37,809 nucleotides of DNA from Burkholderiales bacterium (GTDB taxonomy: Bacteria > Pseudomonadota > Gammaproteobacteria > Burkholderiales > Casimicrobiaceae): positions 1-37,809 of the forward strand of contig JADLEZ010000178.1 in assembly GCA_020845855.1 (NCBI GenBank). The letters run 5' to 3'. The notes beneath the pieces were generated by a model. The model saw nothing but the letters and a program-made list of their open reading frames with translations. It was not told where the DNA came from and did no database searches. The translations under genes and the position numbers were made by a program. Positions 16,139 to 24,338 of the stretch are shown here, piece after piece. Numbering within the stretch: position 1 is the stretch's first letter; every line of letters starts with the position of its first letter.

Positions 16139-16773
16139 GCCCGAAGCTAGCGAGTCAGATGACGCCGGCCGCGCTCGCCCGCCTGTCGCCGCCACGCCAG
16201 CGCGCGCTCGCGCTCGCGCTCTTCGGCATCGCGCTCGCGCTCGTGCTCGCCGTCGTGCTCGGCCCGATCGTGCTCCTGCATCGCCACTACGATGCCGCGA
16301 TCGCCGACCTTTCGGATCGCCTCGAGCGCTATCGCCGTGTCGCCGCGCAGGCGCCGGACCTGCGCCGCGCGCTGGAGGTGATCAAGGAAAAGGACGGCCG
16401 CCGCTTCTACCTCAAGAACACGGCGCCGAACCTTGCGAGCGCCGAACTGTCCGATCTCGTGCGCGGCGCGATCGAGAACAACGGCGGGCGCATCACGACC
16501 TCCCAGAACCCGGGCTCGCGCGACGACGGCGCGTTCCGCCAGATCACCGTCAACGTGCAGTTCTTCGCGACCACGCCGAACCTTGCCAAGATCCTGGCGG
16601 CGCTCGACGCCGCGGTTCCGTACCTCGTGGTCGACAACCTGTCGGTGCGCCCGCTCAACGCGTTTCGCGGGTTCAAGCCGGCGGCCGGGCAGGAACCGGA
16701 GAACAACGTGCAGCTCGACGTGTCGGCGCTCGCCTATCCCGAGCCGGCGCGGCCGGCGGCGCCGGCGAAGTGA
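16135..16773 (+). CDS. gspM: type II secretion protein GspM
   Basis: Small bitopic inner-membrane protein partnering GspL. 212 aa from a GTG overlapping the gspL stop; an ATG eight codons later (16159) is an alternative. One membrane segment, ALALALFGIALALVLAVVLG, at about residues 23-45 is followed by a periplasmic coiled region and a ferredoxin-like fold: RGAIENNGGRITTSQNPGSR and ALDAAVPYLVVDNLSVRPLN. The domain is of the GspM/PilO type. A GTGA joins it to the next gene's track start, although the real start there is likely the ATG at 16785. Confidence 0.88.
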   Translation: MSPKLASQMTPAALARLSPPRQRALALALFGIALALVLAVVLGPIVLLHRHYDAAIADLSDRLERYRRVAAQAPDLRRALEVIKEKDGRRFYLKNTAPNLASAELSDLVRGAIENNGGRITTSQNPGSRDDGAFRQITVNVQFFATTPNLAKILAALDAAVPYLVVDNLSVRPLNAFRGFKPAAGQEPENNVQLDVSALAYPEPARPAAPAK

Positions 16774-16784
16774 ACGGAGGACTC

Positions 16785-17594
16785 ATGAATACGCTGCAAT
16801 CGAGCGCACGCGCGACGATGCTCTGGCTGGTGCCGGTGGCCGTGCTCGCCGTCCTGTTCCTGTGGCAGACCGACTGGGGCCGCGCGTTCGCGCGCACACC
16901 GTCCGCCGAGCCCGCGGCCGCGCCGCCGCCGCTGACGGTCGCGCTCCTGCCGGAGTACCAGCCGGCCGGCGCCGGCAGCGACATGGTCGAGCGCACCCCC
17001 TTCAACCCGACGCGCCGGCCGGCGCCCACGCCGCGAGAGGAGGCGGCGAAGCCCGTGTTTCCGCGCGGCAAGTTCACGCTGTCGGGGACGCTCGTCGTCG
17101 ACGGCAAGGCAACGGCGTACCTGCGCGAAGTCAACGGCGGCAAGCAGCGCCGGGTGGTCCAGGGCGAGTCGGTGGATGGCCTCGTCGTCGCCGAGATCAT
17201 GCCCGACCGCGTACGGCTCGCGCTCGGCGGCGAGAGCGAGGAGCTCGTCATGAAGCTCGCGACCGGCCCGCGGACCACCATTCAGCCGGTGGCGCCGGCT
17301 CCCGTGACGGCGAGCGCCGCGCCGCCGGGCGCGAGGCAGGTCCAGCCGGCGCAGCCCGGCGCGGCGCCGCCGCAGGCGCGCGACGTGGCCGAGATCCTCG
17401 CGGAGCGCCGGCGCGCGGCGCGCGCGGCCGAGAGAGCCGCGCGCAACCTGCCGCCGGGCGCGCCCAACCCCGACCTCGTGCCGAAAGGTCCGGTCACGGC
17501 GCCGAACATGCCACCCGTGCCCCAGGGCAGCATGAACACCGACGACCCGGCCTGGCAGCAGCTTTACCGGCGTTACCAGACACAGCGCCGTTGA
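16785..17594 (+). CDS. GspC-like T2SS protein (HR-domain)
   Basis: 269 aa from ATG 16785, four bases after CGGAGG; the track's GTG at 16770 is less likely. A membrane helix at about residues 13-28 (LWLVPVAVLAVLFLW) is followed by a linker and, at about 93-160, a beta-rich domain (FTLSGTLVVDGKATAYLREV; VVQGESVDGLVVAEI) like the GspC homology region that contacts the secretin N0 domain. The C-terminal third is low-complexity, rich in Pro, Ala and Arg; no PDZ domain is seen. Position just before gspD and the absence of another gspC support a GspC role. It might be labelled GspN by some schemes. Confidence 0.75.
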   Translation: MNTLQSSARATMLWLVPVAVLAVLFLWQTDWGRAFARTPSAEPAAAPPPLTVALLPEYQPAGAGSDMVERTPFNPTRRPAPTPREEAAKPVFPRGKFTLSGTLVVDGKATAYLREVNGGKQRRVVQGESVDGLVVAEIMPDRVRLALGGESEELVMKLATGPRTTIQPVAPAPVTASAAPPGARQVQPAQPGAAPPQARDVAEILAERRRAARAAERAARNLPPGAPNPDLVPKGPVTAPNMPPVPQGSMNTDDPAWQQLYRRYQTQRR

Positions 17595-17642
17595 CGGCTG
17601 CGATAATCGCGCGCCCCCTCGCGTAACGCCTCCAACACCTAC

Positions 17643-19994
17643 ATGCGCAGATCATCCCCCTTCCGGGCGGCGGCCGCCGGCGCGCTGCCGCTCATCCTCG
17701 CCGCGTGCCAGACGTCCGCGCCCCAGCCGGTTGCCCCGCCCGCGGCCAAGCCGCCGGTACCGATGTCGCCGGCGCTCGCCGAGGCCACGGCCGCGGCAGC
17801 CAGGGGCATGCCGACGAACGAGGAGAAGTTGCAGGCGCACATCTACCGCGGCACCGGCGTGATCGTGCGCGGCCAGCAGCCCGGCGGCGGCGTGCCGCCG
17901 TCGCCGCCCGTGCAGGTAACCGGCGGCGGGGTCGTGCTCAACTTCGAAGGCGCGGACCTGCGCGAGGTCGTGCGCAACATCCTGGGCGACATCCTCAACG
18001 AGACCTACACCATCGATCCCGCCGTCGGCGGCACGGTGACCATCCGCACGTCGTCGGGCATCCCGCGCGAGGCGCTGCCCGCCACGCTGGAGACGCTGCT
18101 GCGCATGAACGGCGCCACGATGGTCAAGAGCGGCGGCCTGTTCATGGTCGTGCCGCAGGCGGCGGCGGTTCGCGGCAACGTGACCCCGCAGCTCGGCGGC
18201 ACCACGCGCGCGCTGCCGCCGGGCTTCTCCGTGCAGATCGTGCCGCTGCGCTACATCGGCGTGCGCGAGATGATGCGGCTGCTCGAGCCGTTCGCGCGCG
18301 ATGCGCAGGCCGTGCGGCCCGACGAGCTGCGCAACATGCTGATCCTGGCGGGCACCGAGCGCGAGCTCCGCCACCTCATGGACACCATCGACATGTTCGA
18401 CATCGACTGGATGGCGGGCATGTCGGCGGGTGTGTTCACGCTCAAGAACGCCGACGTCAAGGAGGTGATGAAGGAGCTCGAGAAGATCGTCGGCGACCGC
18501 AACACGAGCCCGATCACCGGCATCCTCAAGATCGTGCCGATCGAGCGCATGAACGCGCTGCTGGTGGTCACGCCGCAGCCCGCGTACCTGGACGAGGTGA
18601 AGAAGTGGATCGAGCGCCTCGACAAGGGCGGCGACGGCGCGGGGCCGCAGTTCTACGTCTACAACCTGCAGAACACGCGCGCCGAACGCCTGGCGCCGCT
18701 CCTGCAGCAGGCGTTCACCGGCCGCGCACCGCCGGCGGCGGCGCCGTCCACGCCGACGCTCACGCCCGGCACGCCCGCCGGCCAGATCGTCAATCCGCCG
18801 CCGTTCCAGACGCAGCCCGCGCTGCCCACGCCCACGCCCGCCGTCGTCGTGCAGCCGCCCGTTCCTCCTGCCGCCGCGCCGGGTGCCGCGGCCGGCAGCG
18901 GCATCGTGCGCAACCTCCAGGTCGTCGCCGACAAGGACGCCAACACGCTGCTCATCATCGCCACGCCGCCGGAGTTTTCGATCATCGAGCAGGCGCTGCG
19001 CAAGCTCGACCTCCCGCAGCGGCAGGTGCTGATCGAGGTGACCATCGCCGAAGTGCAACTGACCGACGCGCTGCAGTTCGGGGTCGACTGGCTGTTCAAG
19101 GGCGGGGCGCCTTCGGGACGCGGCTCGGGCGGGCTGTTGACGGGCGGCCTCATCGCGAATCCGATCAATCCCAACCGGGTCCCGTCGTCGACGGACTCCC
19201 CGGCAGCGGTCCTCGCCAAGGGCTTCACGTACATCATCAACAATGCCAACTTCCCGGGCGGCATACAGGCCGTCTTAAGCCTCCTCGATACCTATGGCAA
19301 CACCAAGGTCGTCGCCAATCCCCACGTCGGCGCGCTCGACAACCAGAAGGCGACGATCAAGTCGGGCGAGCGCATCCCTATCCAGCAGCAGACCAACTTG
19401 GGCGGGGCCACCAACGGTGTGGTCTCGACCGCGCAATACATCGACACCGGGGTGCTGCTGCAGGTCACCCCGCACATCAACGCCGGCGGGCTCGTGGCAC
19501 TCGACGTGCAGGCGGAAGTGAGCATCCCCGGGACGCCGCCTTCCTGCCCCGTCGACACTATTTGCGCCCCGCCGATCAACACCCGCTCCGTGCAGACCTA
19601 CGTCCAGGTCCAAAGCGGCCAGACCATGATCATGGGCGGGTTGATCCGCGACAGCCGCATCAACAGCTCTGCCGGCATCCCGTGGCTGTCCCGGATCCCG
19701 ATCCTGGGGGGGCTGTTCGGCAGCCAGGATCTGCAGAACGACCGTACGGAGCTCGTCCTGTTCATCACGCCCCGAGTGGTCGAGACCGACGCCGACGTCC
19801 GCTTCGCCATCGAGGAATTGCGCCGCAAGATGGACAACCTCGACGCGGTGGTTCCGATGATGCGGCCGATCGTCGGACCGGTGTTCCCGTACTCGGCGCC
19901 GAACCCCAACCTGCCGTCGATCCTGGTCACGCCCCCGTACACGAACTCGCCGTTGCCGCCGCCCGCGCCCACCACGCCGAAACCGGTGCCGTAA
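17643..19994 (+). CDS. gspD: type II secretion secretin GspD, lipoprotein type
   Basis: Outer-membrane secretin channel, 783 aa. The signal peptide ends in lipobox LAAC (near residue 21), so the N-terminus is probably lipidated. N0 is at about residues 95-180 (VVLNFEGADLREVVRNILGD), then N1/N2-type domains (QIVPLRYIGVREMMRLLEPF; VFTLKNADVKEVMKELEKIV) and N3 interrupted by a long Pro/Ala/Thr linker (about 365-420). The secretin core begins QVLIEVTIAEVQLTDALQFG and ends with the signature VPWLSRIPILGG-type WLSRIPILGGLFGSQ and TELVLFITPRVVE. The C-terminus is proline-rich, without a clear pilotin-binding S domain. Last gene of the gsp operon, unusual because gspD often comes first. Confidence 0.95.
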   Translation: MRRSSPFRAAAAGALPLILAACQTSAPQPVAPPAAKPPVPMSPALAEATAAAARGMPTNEEKLQAHIYRGTGVIVRGQQPGGGVPPSPPVQVTGGGVVLNFEGADLREVVRNILGDILNETYTIDPAVGGTVTIRTSSGIPREALPATLETLLRMNGATMVKSGGLFMVVPQAAAVRGNVTPQLGGTTRALPPGFSVQIVPLRYIGVREMMRLLEPFARDAQAVRPDELRNMLILAGTERELRHLMDTIDMFDIDWMAGMSAGVFTLKNADVKEVMKELEKIVGDRNTSPITGILKIVPIERMNALLVVTPQPAYLDEVKKWIERLDKGGDGAGPQFYVYNLQNTRAERLAPLLQQAFTGRAPPAAAPSTPTLTPGTPAGQIVNPPPFQTQPALPTPTPAVVVQPPVPPAAAPGAAAGSGIVRNLQVVADKDANTLLIIATPPEFSIIEQALRKLDLPQRQVLIEVTIAEVQLTDALQFGVDWLFKGGAPSGRGSGGLLTGGLIANPINPNRVPSSTDSPAAVLAKGFTYIINNANFPGGIQAVLSLLDTYGNTKVVANPHVGALDNQKATIKSGERIPIQQQTNLGGATNGVVSTAQYIDTGVLLQVTPHINAGGLVALDVQAEVSIPGTPPSCPVDTICAPPINTRSVQTYVQVQSGQTMIMGGLIRDSRINSSAGIPWLSRIPILGGLFGSQDLQNDRTELVLFITPRVVETDADVRFAIEELRRKMDNLDAVVPMMRPIVGPVFPYSAPNPNLPSILVTPPYTNSPLPPPAPTTPKPVP

Positions 19995-20063
19995 GCGGCC
20001 GCAAACGTGCAGTTGTGACGCGTTTTCGCCGGGCGCAGGCAGGGCCGTGGGCGCCTTCGTCCG

Positions 20064-20092
20064 TTGACGAGAACGATCGATTTCTGTAGAGT
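20064..20092 (+). promoter_or_regulatory. sigma70-type promoter before the lipoprotein gene
   Basis: TTGACG (20064-20069) and TAGAGT (20087-20092) are separated by exactly 17 bases. The start would be near 20099, giving a leader of about 60 bases to the ATG at 20158. It lies in an AT-richer pocket after gspD, so transcription here is probably separate from the gsp operon. Confidence 0.6.
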
Positions 20093-20157
20093 TACATGTT
20101 TGGCCAGGCCGCCGCTTGCGGGACTTGCAGTGCGCAGTTCCCCTGCCCGCCGCCCCC

Positions 20158-20652
20158 ATGCAGGACGCGCAAAAATTGGTGTTTTTCACGAGAATTTCGA
20201 GTTTTGCCGACTTTTGGACCCTTAGCGTCTCCGTTTCCCGACATGCCTGTCGGGTTTTGGCGACACTTGGCTTGATCGCGACGGCAGGCTGCGCGACCAC
20301 CCCGCAGGTGGCGGCGCCCGCGCCGGCCACGCCCGAGGCGAAGCGGGCGCTGGTCGCCAAGCGCGCCGCCTCGCGCTGGGACGCCATGGTCAAGGACGAC
20401 CTCGACACGGCGTACACGTTCATGAGTCCGGGCTCGCGCGACGCGATGTCGCTCGACAAGTACAAAGCCAACACCCGCCGCGGCGCCTTTCGCGAGGGGC
20501 GCATCGACAGCGTTTCCTGCGACGGTGACGCATGCCTGGTCAAGGTGTACGTGACCTACGATCACCCGAAAATGAAGGGAATTACCACGCCCGTCACCGA
20601 ATCGTGGATCGTCGACGGCGGGCAGGCCTGGTACGTCTACGGCGGCCGGTAA
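20158..20652 (+). CDS. lipoprotein of unknown function
   Basis: 164 aa from the only ATG that can serve; the track start at 20116 is a TTG. Lipobox TAGC puts the lipidated cysteine at residue 45, so the signal region is much longer than usual. The mature part has a small alpha/beta domain (SRWDAMVKDDLDTAYTFMSP; ITTPVTESWIVDGGQAWYVY) that looks like an NTF2/SnoaL-type fold, an impression from the alternation of strands only. A DGDAC/VSC cysteine pair is present. The first 30 codons are unusually AT-rich and contain a terminator-like hairpin, so the true 5' end may differ. Function not recognised; no operon partner is evident. Confidence 0.7.
   Translation: MQDAQKLVFFTRISSFADFWTLSVSVSRHACRVLATLGLIATAGCATTPQVAAPAPATPEAKRALVAKRAASRWDAMVKDDLDTAYTFMSPGSRDAMSLDKYKANTRRGAFREGRIDSVSCDGDACLVKVYVTYDHPKMKGITTPVTESWIVDGGQAWYVYGGR
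20237..20258 (+). terminator. terminator-like hairpin inside the lipoprotein 5' region
   Basis: CCCGACA-TGCC-TGTCGGG is a perfect 7-bp stem with a tetraloop, followed at once by TTTT. It lies 80 bases into the proposed coding region and about 140 bases after the proposed transcript start. It could act as an attenuator or be a chance coding feature. Confidence 0.4.
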
Positions 20653-20822
20653 AACATCGCAAAAAGTGTCGCTGCTTTGAGACGTTGCGGAAAATCCACA
20701 GTCGACCGCCTGCGCGGGGCGGGTTTCGTTTGTGTTCGGCAGGTAGCCTGTAATAAGATTCGCGTGCTGTCGGTCCCAAAGTGATCACGTTAAACGGCAA
20801 TCTAAAGGAGTCATCACCCACT

Positions 20823-22292
20823 ATGAACACGTTCAAACAGAAGTCGCTGTACGCCGCTCTCGCGGGACTGGGCGCGCTGGGCGCGACTGGCGTCGCGCAA
20901 GCGGTGTCCGTCAACCACGACGGGCTGGGTCAGGCCCTGATCTATCCGTACTACACGGTGCGTACGGTTCCCACGGGTCTCCTTGGTGCCGACGCCGCCT
21001 ACAACTCGCTGCTGTCGGTCGTCAACTCGACCGCCTCGGCAAAGGCGGTCAAGGTCCGCTTCCTCGAAGGCAAGAACAGCCGTGAAGTCCTCGACTTCAA
21101 CTTGTTCCTGTCGGCGAAGGACGTGTGGACCGCGGCGATCATCCCGACCACCGACGGCGCCGGCATCTTCACCGCCGACAAGTCGTGCACGGTCCCGGCC
21201 ATCTCGACCAGCTCGGCCGCGCCGAACCAGTTCGTGAACTTCGCGTACGTGGGCGACAGCGGCGGCGACACGCTCGACCGCACCCGCGAAGGCTACGCGG
21301 AAATCATCGAAATGGGCGACCTCATCGGCACCACGGCCGCCACGGTGACCCACTCCAGCGGCGTTCCGGCCTGCTCGAGTTCGCTGATCCGCGGCCAGGT
21401 TGCGCGGGACAACACCGTTCCGGGTTCCGGCGGCCTGTTCGGCAGCATGACCCTCATCAACGTGCTGAAGGGCGAGGACTTCGGCCTCGATCCGACCGCG
21501 CTCGACGGCTTCTCGACGGTTGCGTTGTGGGCCGAAGCGGATTCGATCAATCCGACGCTCGCGCAAGTCAACCCGAAGACCTCCGTGGTGGTGGCGGGCT
21601 TCAAGGTCTACGTGACCACGGGGTGGCAGACCATCCCGGTGCCCAACGCCGTCGATCCGGTGTCGGCCGTCCTGATGCACAACAACGTGTACAACGAGTT
21701 CGTGCTCGACGTGAGCACCCACTCGGCCACCGACTGGGTCGTCACGATGCCGACCAAGCGCGAATACGTCTTCAAGGGCACGGGCGCGGCACAGAAGCTG
21801 TTCCAGAACAACTTCAGCGCCGGCGGCTCGTGCGACGAAATCGGCCTCGTGATCTACGACCGTGAAGAGCGCACGCGGGTGGCCACCCAGGACTTCTCGC
21901 CGCCGCCGCCGCAGCGCATCGATGCGCTGTGCAACGAGGCGAACGTCATCACCTACCTCACCGGCGGCGGTACGGCGCCGACGGTGTCGACGGTGTTCGG
22001 CTCCAAGAACTTCGTGCCGGTCAGCACCGAGTTCGTGAACGGCTGGATCGCGCTGAGCTTCCCGGTCACCTCGACCGGCCGTCACCAGCTGGTCGGCCCG
22101 GGCTCGACGGTCTTCGACACGCGGACCGGCGGCACCAGCGGCACGCTGTCGACGACGTTCAACGGCCTGCCGGTCATCGGCTTCTCGGCGATCGTGTTCG
22201 AGAACAGCACGCTGAACATCGGCGGCTCGACGATCCAGTCGAACTACGGTGGCAACTTCAACCACAAGACCACCACCAGCATCGTTCCGTAA
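20823..22292 (+). CDS. large exported protein of unknown function, possible T2SS substrate
   Basis: 489 aa. Signal peptide MNTFKQKSLYAALAGLGALG... cut after AQA (about residue 24). The mature protein is Ser/Thr/Val-rich and beta-predicted, with HDGLGQALIYPYYTVRTVP near the start, RFLEGKNSREVLDFNLFLSA, then long stretches without lysine-rich or membrane segments; there are a few cysteines. I recognise the GLGQALIYPYYTV type as an uncharacterised betaproteobacterial surface or secreted protein, without known activity. Codon choice differs from neighbours (more GTT/TTC and fewer GCG runs), as in highly expressed genes. AAAGGAG lies 12 bases before the ATG, a long spacing; TGTAATAAG at 20750 may be a -10 box. 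The gene ends in a strong terminator and follows the gsp operon, hence the cargo guess. Confidence 0.75.
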   Translation: MNTFKQKSLYAALAGLGALGATGVAQAVSVNHDGLGQALIYPYYTVRTVPTGLLGADAAYNSLLSVVNSTASAKAVKVRFLEGKNSREVLDFNLFLSAKDVWTAAIIPTTDGAGIFTADKSCTVPAISTSSAAPNQFVNFAYVGDSGGDTLDRTREGYAEIIEMGDLIGTTAATVTHSSGVPACSSSLIRGQVARDNTVPGSGGLFGSMTLINVLKGEDFGLDPTALDGFSTVALWAEADSINPTLAQVNPKTSVVVAGFKVYVTTGWQTIPVPNAVDPVSAVLMHNNVYNEFVLDVSTHSATDWVVTMPTKREYVFKGTGAAQKLFQNNFSAGGSCDEIGLVIYDREERTRVATQDFSPPPPQRIDALCNEANVITYLTGGGTAPTVSTVFGSKNFVPVSTEFVNGWIALSFPVTSTGRHQLVGPGSTVFDTRTGGTSGTLSTTFNGLPVIGFSAIVFENSTLNIGGSTIQSNYGGNFNHKTTTSIVP

Positions 22293-22316
22293 GCCAGGAA
22301 GTTTCCGCAACACTGC

Positions 22317-22345
22317 GGGGCGAGGAGCAATCCTCGCCCCTTTTT
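22317..22345 (+). terminator. rho-independent terminator
   Basis: GGGGCGAGGA-GCAA-TCCTCGCCCC, a perfect 10-bp GC-rich stem with tetraloop, followed by TTTTT. It lies 25 bases after the stop of the exported protein and separates it from the glycan locus. Confidence 0.92.
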
Positions 22346-22383
22346 CTTCTGCCCCGGGTGCATCGCGCGCCCGGCTTTCTCCC

Positions 22384-23340
22384 ATGCTCAAATCCCGCAG
22401 TCTCCTGATGGCCCTGGCGCTGGCCGTTGCCCTTCCCGCCGGCGCCCAGGGCAACGTGGTCCTCCTTTCCAACAGCCTCGCATCCGTGACCCGGGGCGAG
22501 TACGAGGCGGAGCTCTTGAAGCTGCCGCCCGAGATGCGCGAGGGGTTCGCCAACAATCCCCGGCGCGTGAACGAGCTTCTCGTCCGCATGCTGGTGCAGA
22601 AGTCGCTGGCCGCGCAGGCGCGCGCGGCCAAGCTCGATGTCAAACCGGAGAATGCGACGAGGCTTGCGCTCGAGGTCGAACGCTTCCTGGCCGCTCTCGA
22701 GGTCGAGAGCGTCGAGAAGGCCGCGGCCGCCGAGTTCGACGCCAACATCCAGAAGCAGGAGACGCGCGCGCGCGAGCTCTACCTCGTCGACAAGGCGTCC
22801 TTCACCCAGCCGGCGCAGGTGAGCGCCACGCACATCCTGTTCAGCACCAAGAAGCGCTCGTCCGAGGAGGCGCGCAAGCTCGCGGTCGAGGCGCGCGCGA
22901 AGATCGTCGCCGGCGCGGACATGGCAACACTCGCGCGCGAGCAGTCGGACGACCCGTCCGCCGCCGCCAACGGCGGCGCGCTCGGATTCTTCGCCGAGAA
23001 GGAGATGGACCCCGCCTTCGGCGCGGCCGCCTTCGCGCTGGCGAAGCCGGGCGACGTCTCGCAGCCCGTGCAATCGTCGTTCGGCTGGCACGTCATCCGC
23101 CTCGACGACCGGAAGGCCGCGACGGTCCAGCCCTACGAGCAGGCGCGCGAGGTGATCATGGCGCAGTTGCGCAAGCGCTACGTCGACGAAAAGCGCGAGG
23201 CCGCCATCGCCGCCGTGCGGCGGGATCCCAAGACGCAGGTGAACGTCGAAGCGGTGACGGCGCTTACTCCCAAGGTGGATACCGAAACGATCCGGCGCGC
23301 GATCGAAGCCGCCAATGCCGCGGGCGGGCCGGCCAAGTAG
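22384..23340 (+). CDS. periplasmic parvulin-type peptidyl-prolyl isomerase
   Basis: 318 aa, start ATG 22384; the track start is an upstream extension. A signal peptide (SLLMALALAVALPAGAQG) leads into a SurA/PpiD-like helical N-domain (about residues 25-140). The parvulin domain follows (about 143-245): VSATHILFSTKKRSSEEARK, ADMATLAREQSDDPSAAANG, GALGFFAEKEMDPAF and QSSFGWHVIRLDD. It would assist folding of exported proteins in the periplasm. It lies 45 bp before wzm; parvulins of this kind also occur in exopolysaccharide clusters (EpsD-like), which may be its role here, by inference. Confidence 0.88.
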   Translation: MLKSRSLLMALALAVALPAGAQGNVVLLSNSLASVTRGEYEAELLKLPPEMREGFANNPRRVNELLVRMLVQKSLAAQARAAKLDVKPENATRLALEVERFLAALEVESVEKAAAAEFDANIQKQETRARELYLVDKASFTQPAQVSATHILFSTKKRSSEEARKLAVEARAKIVAGADMATLAREQSDDPSAAANGGALGFFAEKEMDPAFGAAAFALAKPGDVSQPVQSSFGWHVIRLDDRKAATVQPYEQAREVIMAQLRKRYVDEKREAAIAAVRRDPKTQVNVEAVTALTPKVDTETIRRAIEAANAAGGPAK

Positions 23341-23347
23341 AGTGAAT

Positions 23348-23432
23348 GGGGTCGGAGTCGATTTTCTGGACCCTAGCGCAATCCGGTGCAACCTGCTGCC
23401 TCGCCCGCAAACCGGAAGTCGAACCTGACCCC
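23348..23432 (+). repeat. imperfect inverted pair of GGGGTC-type repeats at the wzm start
   Basis: GGGGTCGGAGTCGATTTT (23348-23365) and, inverted, GAAGTCGAACCTGACCCC (23415-23432) match in 13 of 18 positions. GGGGTCAGAGTCGA-type motifs are common beside REP-associated transposases (established knowledge, from memory). The right arm falls within the 5' coding sequence of wzm as annotated. Confidence 0.45.
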
Positions 23433-24225
23433 GGACGTCGTTCCGGCGCCCTCCGCCGGCGTGCGCGACCGCGCGCTGTTCGCGAACTTCTTCCGGCGGG
23501 AGCTTCGTACGCGCTACTTGGGCAGCGTCACGGGCCTCGCGTGGGCGTTCATCCATCCGCTCGTCCTGCTGGTCGTCTACCACTTCGTCTTCACCACGGT
23601 GTTTCGCACCGAGCGCTTCGGCAACGAGAGCTTCCTCGCCTTCGTCGCCGTCGCGCTGTGGCCGTGGCTCGCTGCGCAGGAGGGCATCCAGCGCGGCGCC
23701 ACCAGCCTCATGAGCTACGCCGGCCTCATCCGCAAGGTGGCGTTCCCGCACGAGCTGGTGGTGTACGCCTCGGTGTGCGGAACCCTGGTGTTGCAGCTCG
23801 CGGGCTACGTGGCGGTGCTGGTTGCGCTCGTCGTGTACGGCGAGCCGCTGCACCTGTCCGGGCTGTTGCTCGCGTTACCCTTGTGGATCGTGCTCGCGAT
23901 CGGCGTCATCGGCATCGCGCTGTTCTTCGCGGCGCTGCAGGTGTTCGTGCGCGATGTGGAGCACGTGCTGATGCCGGTGCTGATGATCCTCATGTACCTC
24001 ACGCCGATCCTGTATCCGTTGAAGCTCGTGCCGGCGTCGATGCGGCCGTGGGTCGAGGTGAACCCGTTCACCTGGCTCGTGCGCCGGCTGCGCGATGCGC
24101 TCATCGACGGCCGCCTGGCGCTCGAATGGGGCGATCTGTTCGCGGTGGTAGTGGCGCTTGCGCTGCTGCTCGGCGGCCGGTGGGTGTTCCGCCGGCTGTC
24201 GCCGCACTTCGAGGACTTCGTGTGA
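23386..24225 (+). CDS. wzm: O-antigen/polysaccharide ABC exporter permease (Wzm)
   Basis: 279 aa. ABC-2 type permease with six membrane segments and the Wzm/TagG family blocks: LFANFFRRELRTRYLGSVTG (amphipathic interface helix), WAFIHPLVLLVVYHFVFTTV, MYLTPILYPLKLVP and NPFTWLVRRLRDALIDGR. Together with Wzt it flips a lipid-linked glycan across the inner membrane. GTG 23386 gives a 25-residue leader partly made from the inverted repeat; GTG 23461 (MRDRALFANFF) would remove it and is a realistic alternative. Neither has a clear Shine-Dalgarno. The stop overlaps a small bridging ORF that leads to wzt. Confidence 0.92.
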   Translation: MQPAASPANRKSNLTPDVVPAPSAGVRDRALFANFFRRELRTRYLGSVTGLAWAFIHPLVLLVVYHFVFTTVFRTERFGNESFLAFVAVALWPWLAAQEGIQRGATSLMSYAGLIRKVAFPHELVVYASVCGTLVLQLAGYVAVLVALVVYGEPLHLSGLLLALPLWIVLAIGVIGIALFFAALQVFVRDVEHVLMPVLMILMYLTPILYPLKLVPASMRPWVEVNPFTWLVRRLRDALIDGRLALEWGDLFAVVVALALLLGGRWVFRRLSPHFEDFV

Positions 24226-24338
24226 GCGCGGCGGCGAGCGGAGCGAGCAAGGCCCGAAGGGCGCGGCGCCGCGCGATCGCGTCGAGGCCGACACTCAGCA
24301 TGCGCACGCGCAGAACCTACGAGGAGGCCGAGGTGTGA
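24222..24338 (+). other. 38-codon bridging ORF between wzm and wzt
   Basis: A GTG at 24222 overlaps the wzm stop (GTGA). The frame is open to TGA 24336-24338, which overlaps the wzt GTG start (GTGA again). The peptide, VSAAASGASKARRARRRAIA... TYEEAEV, has no known family. It begins GTGAGCGCGGC, like the left end of the dispersed repeats, then diverges. GC-rich DNA is often open by chance, so translation is unproven. It might pass ribosomes from wzm to wzt, but wzt also has its own AGGAGG at 24322-24327. Confidence 0.3.

Noticed and set aside
17591-17607. TTGACG and GATAAT before gspD as a promoter
   Set aside because: Only five bases separate the boxes, so they cannot work together as a sigma70 promoter.
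17705-20089. 794-aa plus-strand ORF overlapping gspD
   Set aside because: Arg/Ala/His-rich out-of-frame reading of gspD, which has all secretin domains in its own frame.
20814-22748. 644-aa minus-strand ORF
   Set aside because: Antisense to the exported protein and the parvulin gene; both plus-strand genes have signal peptides and plausible starts.
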